Positions 35,869 to 46,900 of a stretch of DNA of 64,000 nucleotides are shown here, piece after piece. The notes beneath the pieces were generated by a model. It was not told the origin of the DNA. It ran no database searches and saw nothing but the letters and a program-made list of their open reading frames with translations. The position numbers were made by a program, and so were the translations under genes. Every line of letters begins with the position of its first letter. The first letter of the stretch is position 1. This DNA comes from Tenebrio molitor (Eukaryota; Arthropoda; Insecta; Coleoptera; Tenebrionidae), in assembly GCF_963966145.1 (NCBI RefSeq), contig NC_091053.1, positions 3,472,001 to 3,536,000 on the forward strand. Reading direction: 5' to 3'.

Positions 35869-36327
35869 GCGGTATCTTCATTTGTGATAATAAATGCCGA
35901 ATTGGAAGTTTTCGGTTCATTTTATACATCTTCCTAACTCTTTCTGCTATTTCGTCCTTCACTTCCTCTTACAACAAATACCAAATCACTATAAATGATT
36001 GAAACAAATTTAGTGGGTTGGCATCCTGATCAACTGGTGATCCTCGTCATTCCTAATGTGTCATGTCTTGATTCATTTTTTAGGTTAAGGTTTTGGAAAG
36101 AAATAATCAACATTAGAAATAAGATTTTGCATATTATTTGCAATTTCCTCTTGTTGTGCTCAGTAAAATCGATCTTTAAAAATAAAACTGATAATGCCAA
36201 CTCTGTTTTATTTGACTTTTAGTTTGACATATTTGAATTTGAAAATCAGGTATGCCAACATAAAAGTAAAAATATGTTGACAACCTAACAAAAAAAATCA
36301 CAAACATTTATAGAGGGTGATCAAGAA

Positions 36328-37054
36328 GGGCTGTTTGAGTTGGCAATACAATTAAGAACATTTTTTTATTCGGCTATTCCTAACACTGCAACCGGATATG
36401 TTTTGTTCCTTGACAGATATCTGACGTAACACTGACAAAATGGTAGGTTATGAGAGTACAAATTAACGGTAAAAAGAAAGTAATACACAACAATTATTTA
36501 AAAATGAACTCGAAGTGACCCTTTTTTTGCTCTAAACATAAATTAACTCGTCTTTTTAGGCTCTTGAACAGATTCACCAACATGTTTAATTTAATTTGAA
36601 ATGTCAAATGTCACTTGTCAATGATGCGGCTGTCAGTGTGAAGCCGTCAACAAACGGAAGTTACTCCAGTTGTACTATTGGGGGCAAAACAAGTGGGACA
36701 TCAACGCCATTGTCTTGACTTTTAATTGGAAATAACCCTTATCTGATTCTAACCCTACTTTGATTGATTGATTGACCTTGTCATTAAGTATTGTAGGTTG
36801 TAGGGAATGATTGTAAGTAAGCACGTAGTGAATATTTATTTACTTTATCAAAAGAAGAGGGCATTTGGAAAAGGAAAATATGAGTATAAAATAATGTTTT
36901 AAACTGTCAGCTAGAATAATGTCAAAAAAATGACAATAAAGCTTGAACTACATCGAATTTTTCAAAACTGACAGAAATTTGATGTCCCACTTTTTATGCT
37001 CCCAATAGTAGTACCATTTAAAAATAAAATTCAATATTACCAACTCAAACAGTC
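36328..37054. mobile_element. MITE CTGTTTGAGTTGGCAATA with a nested MITE
   Basis: The left end CTGTTTGAGTTGGCAATA pairs with a right end near 37035-37054. Inside it, 36673-37010 is a separate unit. Confidence 0.7.
36673..37010. mobile_element. Nested MITE, TACTATTGGGGGCA ends
   Basis: TACTATTGGGGGCAAAACAA followed by GTGGGACATCA is mirrored by TGATGTCCCAC ... CCCAATAGTA. It is inserted in the 36328-37054 unit. Confidence 0.8.
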
Positions 37055-40000
37055 CTCAAACAGTCGGTATTTAACAGCTAATGGGTCTACGTCATACACC
37101 AGCAAGCACCAGAAGATTTGACCACACATCTGATGTGCTATAATAAAGAATAAACCTCAATAAAAATAAAACAAAGAATATTAATTTGATGTTGTATTTA
37201 GGCCTTTTGTGTTGTTATAATGAAATTCAAACCTCACAAGTGAATAATTTGAAAACGTAAATGTCAACGTTATTTTAAACTTCATATTCGCATAAAATTT
37301 AATTGCGACTCCTCTTGTCATCTATTTCGTTTACTCCAGCTCGCGATGCTTCCACGTGCCCCTATTATTCCCTACACATCAATTTCAAACACTCTTTTCC
37401 TCTGTTACAACTACAAATTCCTTAATTAACATTATTACGAATTACGTACGTACTCCACGTGTCACTCATAAATATAGTTCAATTTTATCGCACTTTTACC
37501 AACCAAGTAACCGATAATTCCACCCTCCAACTAAGAAATCGCCAAAGTTGAGAGTGCCCCATTACACGATTACTTCACAAGATGCAAAATATGGGGCAAT
37601 TATCCTGATGGATCCTGCGATAAAAATGAGAAAAGTTTTTAGGAGAAAGTGCCTAATTAACAAATTCGGTTATGAATGATTAATTATTGGTAGCGTCGAG
37701 CTTTTACCTTCCCACAACGTGGCTGGTACCTAATTTTAAATTCGGCAATCGATGGGTTCACAAACGATTCTGCTTCAAAGGTTGAAGCAAAACTGACAGT
37801 TCTTTGGACAATCTTCTAGTTGGAGCAGTCAGGACTAGAGAAAATTTCCACAAGTAATAAAGGAGTTATAGCGAAGTACAAATAAAAATAAACATAAAAC
37901 AACTGTAACAATGTACAGTGTCAATTATGAGGAATGTGTATATAACAGGCAATTTTTTGTCTTTTTGTTTTATTTGAATTTTAACACGGGATAGTTTCCA
38001 ACGCGTCTATCTATTTTAGATTAGTTATCGCTAGGTGTATTTGTTTTCCTGACCGCACGAAGTGTGATCAATTTTTAATCAACCCCAGCAACTCCCCCTC
38101 TGAAAAAATTCCCATCAGAACGCTCCGAAAACATCGTTTACCCCATTTGTCGTCCACTATTTATTTTGTGCTTTTATTAAACAACAAAACCGCCAATCAC
38201 TCTGACGTGCCAATAAAACCACGATAAAATCGCGCAAAGTTATGCCCCGACCATTTCTCTGTTTGCCGAATAGATGGACAATGTATCAAAAATAGAATTG
38301 TCGGCAATAATTTAATCAGATGTCAACAAACTCAACATTGCACGCTAGTTACGTAACTGACGACAATTCCAGATGGACGTGGTGTTATTGTCATTAGAAG
38401 CGGCCTTAGCTGCCACGCACTGGAGATTACGAAAAAAATTAGATTTATTAATGAACGTTCGTCTCTTCTGCTGCCTCCGGTTCTTGGACCAATCGAACAG
38501 TTTGGGACAGTGCGTGTTGGAACGCGCGAACGCGTCCCCGCAAGTGTAAGATTGGCATGGGGGTCCTTGGGATGCTGTGATTTTGTCCCGCTGCTAACTA
38601 GGTAAAGAAATATTTTTATTGTTTATTAAGCCAAAGCAAATAGAGACAATTTGGAAAATCTCGCGGTTTAACAAGTAGTACCTTTGCATTTAGATCTTTC
38701 TTCAGATCACTCCCACAAATATAATTCTCAAATTAATTGAATCGAGAACTTCTTTAAAAGACAATCTACCCTCCTATCCTGTTTGAAATCTTGCAGCAAT
38801 CTCACGTTTAAATAATTTTCTTTGTTAAAACTGTCTTACATTGTCTTACATTACTAATGTATTCAAAAACGAATATGTAGTGACATTTTTTATTCAAATG
38901 TGTTGCATTGACCCCAACACAAAAATTCTTGGAGCCATGACAGAGAAAATAAATATTTTTTGTACATCCGCCACAACCCCAAATCAAAACCGTTGAAATT
39001 TCAACACTTCACGGAGTTTTATTATTTTACATCGTTTTCGCCTAAATTACAAACATGTCCTGACACCCACCCCAGAAGGATTCTAATTGTAAACCCCACA
39101 AATAATCCAAATTTGAATTAAGATTTCTTTGTTGCACCCGCTACGTCATAATTTATTTTGACGTCATCGTGGCAATTGAATGAAATGTATCAAGTGGCGC
39201 CCAATCTTCGACACATTTGTCACAATAATTAGGGCCGAGATACTTAACTAAATGCGGCAATAATAGTTAAAACAGATGCGGAGGAATTAACTTGTGCGTT
39301 AGGCAACCAGCAATACACGTGGTGCGCTTTCCAAGGTGAATTTATTTCGTTGGTCCCGTCGTAATTCACTTTTTGACATTTCTATATTTGTTGGATGCGG
39401 CTGTCGTCTCATATCAACGTCTCGCAGTAAAAATAATCGGCGATAAAAACGGAGAAATCGGGGACCACTCAAGCGTGAGCGACAGGAAGACAACCAGAAA
39501 ATAATTCATTTCGCTGGCATTAATTGAAAGCGTCTGATAAGGCATAGCTTGATATCCAGACCCGTGCAATAAGACTTGCAAATATTTAATAAAAGTGAAC
39601 GTCCGTGTTTACAGTCGAATGCAAACAGAGCATTTCATAAAACGGGGAAAGAATTCGAGATGCTGAAAAAGACAATGCGATCTGATTAGGGCTGGCGCTG
39701 GAATAATCTGATTTGCGTCTTAAATTGGCCTCTTCAGAGGACCATCGGTCAAAAATCGTGTAATTGTCGAGTGATTCGATTATGAGGCGCTTTCAGGCTT
39801 GAACTTTGATCTTGGGGGTGGAGTGGCGAAACCGCAACCTGTGCGGTGAACGAGTGACTGATGCTTCCATTATGACAGATTTCCGTGGGAATTTTTTTAT
39901 CGGTTGTCGAGGGCGTGCAGTTATTGATGGAGTAACTGGTGACATTGAGATCGCCGTGACGTTTGAGGAAATAAATCTGAATTGACTTTATTTTGTTAGG

Positions 40001-40699
40001 CTGCGAATGGGTCAATTCGGACTACTTCGCTCACTACAACTTTTATTAAAATTAATAATGACAATAAAGCCTGATTGCTTCCTGATCTATATTTTGCTGG
40101 CCAATGGGAGAATCAAGGTTTATTGGAATGGGTTGTAATCTGATTTATTCCCCATCAAGTTTTACGTATGGGCTGTAAAAGAAGCAATTGGCATTTATCG
40201 CAAAAAAGTTGTAAAATATCAGGGAGAAGTAGAAAAGCTTCTAAGGGATGTAAACATTTTACTTGACTTGCTAATTTTTAAAATCCGGTAAATCTTTACT
40301 CAAAAATGTCTTATAAGATTGATAGAATCTTGCCACAACAGTAGACATAATTTTACCAAAAACGTAACTGGCCCATAGAACTACAGAACAGAAAATAAAA
40401 CCCAACAAAAATAAATGTTATAAACTGAAAAGAATTTTTATTGGAGCTTATGCGGGATCTCTTTAAATTGGAGCAACATGTTTCTGGGACTGGGATACAG
40501 AAATACAATGATAAATAAATTAAAATGTAAATATAAATAAGTAGTGGTCGATAAAAAGTCTGTCGGCACTTCTTCCACTTCTTCTAGACTTAGTTATGAA
40601 TTATTAAAATGTCGTCTGCTCCAATTATGTTCGATTGGGAACAAATCAGTTTACTATGTGAGATTGTATGAATTTAGAACACTTCTTACGTTATCTACT
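37055..40699. other. Intergenic; possible collagen promoter region
   Basis: This is the longest stretch here without an obvious repeat. Around 38440-38600 it is GC-richer, with a donor-like GTAAGA near 38549. The collagen coding exon is preceded by an acceptor at 43869, so a non-coding first exon must lie upstream, perhaps here. Nothing else is recognised. Confidence 0.3.
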
Positions 40700-40941
40700 A
40701 TTCCGGACACGGGATCTTGGCCAACATTTTTTAGACATTTCTAAAAAAAATGATGTAAACCAATCATTAGTGTCATTAATTAATGACAGTTATTAAAAAT
40801 CACTTTGAAGTTTTTCTTATGACATCAAAAAAGAATGGAAATGACATTGTCGAGTCAAAAGTTGGGTTATATTCAATAAAGGCCAGTTCACACATATTTA
40901 TCAGTTAAATGTCAGTTTTGGCCAAGATTCCGTGTCCGGAA
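40700..40941. mobile_element. MITE, ATTCCGGACACGG ends
   Basis: The TIR ATTCCGGACACGGGATCTTG followed by GCCAA is mirrored at 40917-40941. First member of a train of five adjoining MITEs. Confidence 0.85.
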
Positions 40942-40943
40942 TA

Positions 40944-41220
40944 TAGTCCAATTTTTACCCTTTTGAGGTGACGTCATGATTTCCTTCCTCGCTTTCTCTT
41001 TATTGAAACGACAGAAACAGAAAAAAACAAAAAAAAGGCATGTTTATTTATTGATGGTCACTTTGAGGTTATTTTATGCTCCTGTCAATTTGACAATTTT
41101 TAATTTCTTTCACTTATTACATTGATTACAAACATAACCTTTCGAAGCAATTGTCAACAAATTTGACACATTTATAGTTATTTATGAATTTATGATCAAT
41201 TCAAATTTGTTTCTGATCCT
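40944..41220. mobile_element. MITE family TAGTCCAATTTTTACCC, copy 2 (truncated)
   Basis: Nearly identical to copy 3 over its length but lacking the right ~65 bp including the terminal repeat. It runs straight into the left end of copy 3. Confidence 0.9.
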
Positions 41221-41221
41221 A

Positions 41222-41554
41222 TAGTCCAATTTTTACCCTTTTGAGGTGACGTCACGATTTCCTTCCTCGCTTTCTCTTTATTGAAACGATAGAAACAGAA
41301 AAAAACAAAAAAAAAAGGCATGTTTATTTATTGATGGTCACTTTGAGGTTATTTTATGCTCCTGTCAATTTGACAATTTTTAATTTCTTTCACTTATTAC
41401 ATTGATTACAAACATAACCTTTCGAAGCAATTGTCAACAAATTTGACACATTTATAGTCATTTATGATCAATTCAAATTTGTTCTGATCCTAGCTCAAAC
41501 ATACCTAAAGTTACTAGATAATGACGTCATCGCAAAAGGGTAAAAATTGGACTA
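41222..41554. mobile_element. MITE family TAGTCCAATTTTTACCC, copy 3 (complete)
   Basis: Complete 333 bp copy in the same orientation as copy 2 and opposite to copy 1, ending in the complement TAGTCCAATTTTTACCC. Confidence 0.9.
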
Positions 41555-41560
41555 TAGTAC

Positions 41561-41768
41561 TATTGGGGACACGGAAAGCTGGGCAGATGTGTCATTCAGT
41601 TGTCAAAATTTCTAAACCATACCTTAGTTACTCATAACATAACCAAGCTTAAGTTAATTTGACAGTTTTTTTGAAAATATCAATCATAATGACAGTAACG
41701 GTGCATTTACATTGACACTTTTTGAAATGACAATAGCAGACTGCCCAGGATTCCATGTCCCTCATTGT
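41561..41768. mobile_element. MITE, TATTGGGGACACGG ends
   Basis: TATTGGGGACACGGAAAGCT followed by GGGCAG pairs with CTGCCCAGGATTCCATGTCC followed by CTCA. A 208 bp non-coding unit. Confidence 0.75.
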
Positions 41769-41770
41769 AC

Positions 41771-42142
41771 GTACAATCGCGATCAGTAAATTTTGGACAC
41801 TAGTGTCATCGTGCTGTCATACATTCTAAAACGACCTTCATTTATTAATAACCTTAATTTTGATTGTTGTGTCAATTTTGAAAATGTGAATATCAGATTT
41901 ACCGACAAAACATTAAACAAGTATTAAAAATCAGACAAATGGAATAGAACGAGGTTTTAATGAATAAAAAATAGAAAATAAATAAAGGAAAACTATAAAC
42001 TTAAATAATATTGACAAATTGTAGATAAATTTGACAAGAATTTTATTAATCATGTGTGACAATTTCAATAAAGCATGATTTAGAGTAATTTTTTTTTATA
42101 TGTCAGAAAAATGATGTCCAAAATTTAATGATCGCATCGTAT
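41771..42142. mobile_element. MITE, GTACAATCGCGATCA ends
   Basis: The left end GTACAATCGCGATCAGTAAA followed by TTTTGGAC pairs with GTCCAAAATTTAATGATCGC near the right end. Last member of the train. Confidence 0.75.
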
Positions 42143-42258
42143 GTTTGACAAACGTTTTGTTAACAGTAAAATTGGTTGGGAATTAACAGGAACAAGTTTT
42201 TGAAAAGAAAGTTCTTTCGGAACCAGTATTTATTGATAGTCCAGTCAAATTAAAGTTG

Positions 42259-42525
42259 TAGAGGTGTTGGATTTTCTCATGGGCTGTGACCTTGGAAATA
42301 TCTGAGCGAACAGGGAGCCATAACCAAGTGAAAAATCGATAAATGAAAACTGAAAACGTCGATCACTTTATACAAATAGACGAGAGAGAGAGAAATAGAG
42401 AGAGAGACGACACTAACGTAACGAATGACGAGGTTTTCCGGTCGGTTTGTAGCGCCTACTTGAGACCGATATTCGTCGTTTGCGCAGATATGACTCATAG
42501 CCCATGAGAAAATCCAAGATCTCTA
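42259..42525. mobile_element. MITE family GAGGTGTTGGATTTTCTCAT, long copy
   Basis: Inverted relative to the 16220-16360 copy, with an added central block holding a GA-rich microsatellite (42385-42410). Confidence 0.8.
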
Positions 42526-42754
42526 CTTGCATCAATTGTAAGGGTAGAAGAAAAAATGCGAGTCGTAAAATAGGTTTATTAAATGCTATTATGTATACAT
42601 TTGTTGCGAAGGAAGTAGTCGAGCTATTATGTAAACAAATTATTAAAAAAAATGAATCAAAAAAATGAATTTGACAAAAAAATACCGAAAATATTTTTTA
42701 AAACTTGTTAGACAACTTCGTTTCATGGTTAAGCGAAACATACGAGGAAAGTAA

Positions 42755-42934
42755 AGAGCGTTCAAAAAAATGTGCGGTCAAATGCTTGTGGTAGATGTCA
42801 AACGTCATTTACTCACGAACAACCAGTTATGTGATTATTTCATTTGCAAAAACAGTTCTTTTTAGAACCAACCAATGAGGGAATTTAAAACTACGCCCTG
42901 CATTTGTCAGAAAAAACATTTTTGAACGCTCGTT
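42755..42934. mobile_element. Small MITE, GAGCGTTCAAAAAAATGT ends
   Basis: GAGCGTTCAAAAAAATGT at the left pairs with ACATTTTTGAACGCTC at the right. 180 bp, non-coding. Confidence 0.75.
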
Positions 42935-43013
42935 ACAAAGTACATTCACTACATTCTCAAATCTTTCCACATTTTCTAAACCATGCTGGTCCCCAAAAAC
43001 TTATACAGGGTGT

Positions 43014-43518
43014 TATTGAAAGTTGTACAGATATTTTAACCACGAGCTACTGGCTTCATCTAGAACTCGGAAAAAATATTTAAAAAATTCTATGTCAAAA
43101 AATAAAATGACATTTATTTTTTGAGCTACAATTTTTTAAAATCGCTTTTAGTTTTCTACGTTGTCTTACAACCTCGTAGGTAAAATTTCGGCACATTTTA
43201 AAAATACACCCTGTATATCATGTTTTATAAAATGTACGCCAATGCGAAGTAACCTATTGGAAATATGCTTTAAAACAAGGAAATCGCATTGATGTACGTT
43301 TTATAAAATATAATATACAGGGTGTATTTTTAAAATGTGCCAAAATTTTACCTACGAGGTTGTTTGACAACGTAAAAGCAATTAAAAAAAATTGTAGCTC
43401 AAAAATTAAATATCATTTTATTTTTTGACATAGAATTTTTAAAATATGTTTCCGAGTTCTACATGAAGTCAGTAGCTCATGGTTAAAATATCTGTACAAC
43501 TTTCAATAACACCCTGTA
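43014..43518. mobile_element. Foldback element TACAGGGTGTTATTGAAAGT
   Basis: A 505 bp near-complete palindrome with TACAGGGTGTTATTGAAAGT and its complement at the ends. Same family as 7495-7732, sharing its inner body with 27416-27942. Confidence 0.9.
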
Positions 43519-43914
43519 TTTGTCGTCAGTAACATATTTATTAATCGGGAAACAATAATTTTCACAATACATATTAAATTGTTTTCAACACCTTTCTTCG
43601 CCATATTCCATTCTATCCAGACACCGAAGCTCAGTAAAATAATTTGCAAACTTTTCCATCATAAAAAGCTCCGAAAATGCACATATCCTTGTGTAAACTT
43701 TAATATTTCACTGGAGCCTCCAGGCTGAACTTCGATCCTTAGAGATCCTGCAGCGCGCTGACCTCTTGGTCATATTGTCCAAAAAGCATTTTGATCTTTC
43801 GCAACAAGATCAACTTCAGAATGATTGATTTATAAAACACGTTTCACTGACACGTTTTACATTTGCAGTGGATGGTCAGGCTGAAGCGCCGACCCATCGT
43901 CGTTGGATGACGCC

Positions 43915-46900
43915 ATGTTGTCTCGCATCATTCCGAAGACTGAAGTCACCACAAATCAATTTCTATTTCTTCTATTCGTGTGGAGTTTACCAATCAAAAC
44001 ACTGTCGCAAAATGGTAACGATCATTTCAATCCCGCTTTTAGAAAACTCCTCTCCAACAAGCCCAATCGTCAATTACACAGAAATTGCACAATTAAAAAA
44101 AGATTTCAACTCTAATTAAAAGTTAAATGAGCATTTAGAGCGCAATTAAGTTTCGTTACGTTCATAATTGTACATTCCTCCATCTCTGCAAGAATGTAAC
44201 TGTAAACAATATAAATTAATGATGGAAAAAATACAAATTTGCACGTTTCTGTTGGCAGACGAGGCTATTGCAGATTTAATCAGCAAGGCGGACTTGTGGG
44301 AGGAATCTCACGGAATTAGGCGAATATTGGGGCGATGCTTCAACAACACCGAAGACCGACAACCCTTGAGGTCTGATTGGGCCTATCGCTTCAACGAAAA
44401 TCAAGTCTCTTTGAGCAGTGGCGACCTCTTTCCTCAAAGCTTTCCAAGAGATTTCTCCGTTCTTCTAGTGGCCAGAACCACTCCTGGGCACACTTACAAT
44501 CTGTTTACCATCTACAGCGAAGACGGTGAAGAACAACTCGCGGTGTCACTCGGAAGCGACATCGCCTTCTACTACCAAGACGTCGGTGACTCTGTGGAAT
44601 TTGGATTGCCAGTGGATGACGGGGAGTAGGTGAAGACGTAATTTCCCCCACTACCAGTATATAATTTTTGCCCAAATCTGATCCAGATGGCATCGTCTAG
44701 CTTTCAGTGTGAAGGGAAACTCAGTGACTCTGATTCATGAGTGCAACCAGACCACCACAAGAGCTCTAGAAAGGCGCTCATCTTCTAGGCTGAGCACAGA
44801 TGGGATTACCATGATCGGCTTCGACTTATCCAACGAGGAGTATTTTAATGTAAGTTGAATCAGCGAGAAATACAGATGTTGTATTGGTTGTTGAAGGGTG
44901 ACTTGCAACTGTTCAAAATTGCACCAACCCCAGACGAGGCCTACGAGATGTGCAAGAACCACGCTCCGGATTGTGGTTATCTTCTAAGGCACAGAAGCGC
45001 TTCTACTTACTCGTACCAAACAACAAGAACCGGATTTGCTTCTTCTGGGGGGAGCTCGTATAATTACAATTCTAGCTCCTCCAATTCGGGGTTCAATCAG
45101 TCAACTGTCAACACCATAGATCTAGAAGACTTGAATGAGTTGGTACGAGAAAGTGGTGGCTCCAGATTTCTAGTCAACCAAGAAAGTGGTTCAGTTTCTT
45201 TGACAACACCAAATCGTGGCGACGTCGACGACTACGACGACGACAACTTCGATTTCTTTGGAAATTCGTCTTTTACTTCTGAGGTGTCGTACAATGAATC
45301 GAATTTTGGGAATGTGACAGATGGTGACAACGAGTACAGCACGGAAGTGTCAGTAGACTATGATTTGAACGAAGATACGTATTATTATAACCCAAATCGG
45401 GGAGCACCAGGTCCTAGAGGAGACACAGGACCGCCTGGACCACCTGGACCACCAGGTCCTAGAGGTGAGTCCGGTAGAAATGGTTTGGATGGACTGAGCG
45501 GCCAACCTGGCCCTCCTGGTCACGTCTTCATGGTACCGGTGAGTTGTCAACTGTGGTCTAGTCCCAACACTTACCAAATCCTTCCAGATGAACATGCAAA
45601 GTAACGAAAAAGGACCAGATGGTCAAGCGGAAAACTTCCGCCAATTGTTGTCCCAACACATGGTAAAGACCTTTTGCAAACCTTGCTTATCCTTAACAGT
45701 TATTCGAATCCATGTTAAAGATGTCGATGAGAGGTATCGAGGGTCCCATGGGACTCACTGGGATTTCGGGACCGCAGGGTCCTCCGGGACCCGAAGGAAA
45801 CAAAGGCGAGCCTGGAGATATCGGCGAGCCTGGTCCGCCGGGTCTGAGAGGTTCGACAGGAAGTCCCGGGAGAGAAGGACGCAGAGGACGCCCAGGACGC
45901 GACGGCGAACGAGGTTTGACTGGTCCTCCGGGTCCCAAAGGGGAACAAGGACTGGTAGGTCTACCTGGACTGCCTGGAGACAAAGGGGAGAGAGGAGCGG
46001 TTGGAGCTGTGGGAGAGCCGGGTTTGAGAGGACATGATGGAATGCAAGGCGACGAGGGACCTCCGGGTTTGCCAGGGTTGCCTGGTGAAATGGGTCCGAG
46101 GGGTTTTACAGGACCGAGGGGAATTCCAGGAGTTCCGGGACCGCCAGGAATCCCGGGAAATGAAGGTCCGACGGGGAATAAAGGGCATCTGGGACCACCA
46201 GGACAGCCTGGATCTCCCGGACAACCGGGACCTCAAGGGGCAATGGGACCGCCGGGGCCCCAAGGACTGCTTGGTCCTCCGGGAATTATGGTAACAAAAT
46301 ACTTTGGGGAAAATTGGAAGTGTAGGAAATGTGTGTAGGGCCCGCACGGGAAAGCAGGTATTCCTGGGTTGCCTGGACCTGAGGGTTTACCAGGTACTCC
46401 AGGAAATCCGGGCGTTCCGGGTCCCAAAGGAGAACAAGGATCGATGGGACATCAAGGACCAGTTGGATTTCCGGGAGCGCGGGGAGTCAAAGGTGACGAA
46501 GGGAAACGCGGAATCCAAGGAGAAAAAGGAGATAAGGGTGATAAAGGAACAGAAGGGGAAAAGGGAGAGCCGGGTCCGAAAGGAAATGTCGGAATAGTTG
46601 GTATTCCTGGAAGTCCGGGCTTGGAAGGACCAGAAGGACCAAAAGTAAGAGAGAGACTTTGGAGAGTAGTTCTTCAAGATCTCTATTCTTTTAGGGATTT
46701 GATGGTCCTAGAGGAGAAACTGGTAATATAGGTCCAACTGGCGAAAAAGGTAAAGATGGACCAGCAGGTCTACCCGGTTATCCTGGAGCTCCTGGAGAAA
46801 AGGGCGATAAAGGAGCAACTGGCAAAACTGGAGAACCTGGCGAAAAGGGTGAAAGGGTCAGATACCCGTTTAAATTTTTGTCAACAACAATTCTGAGAAT

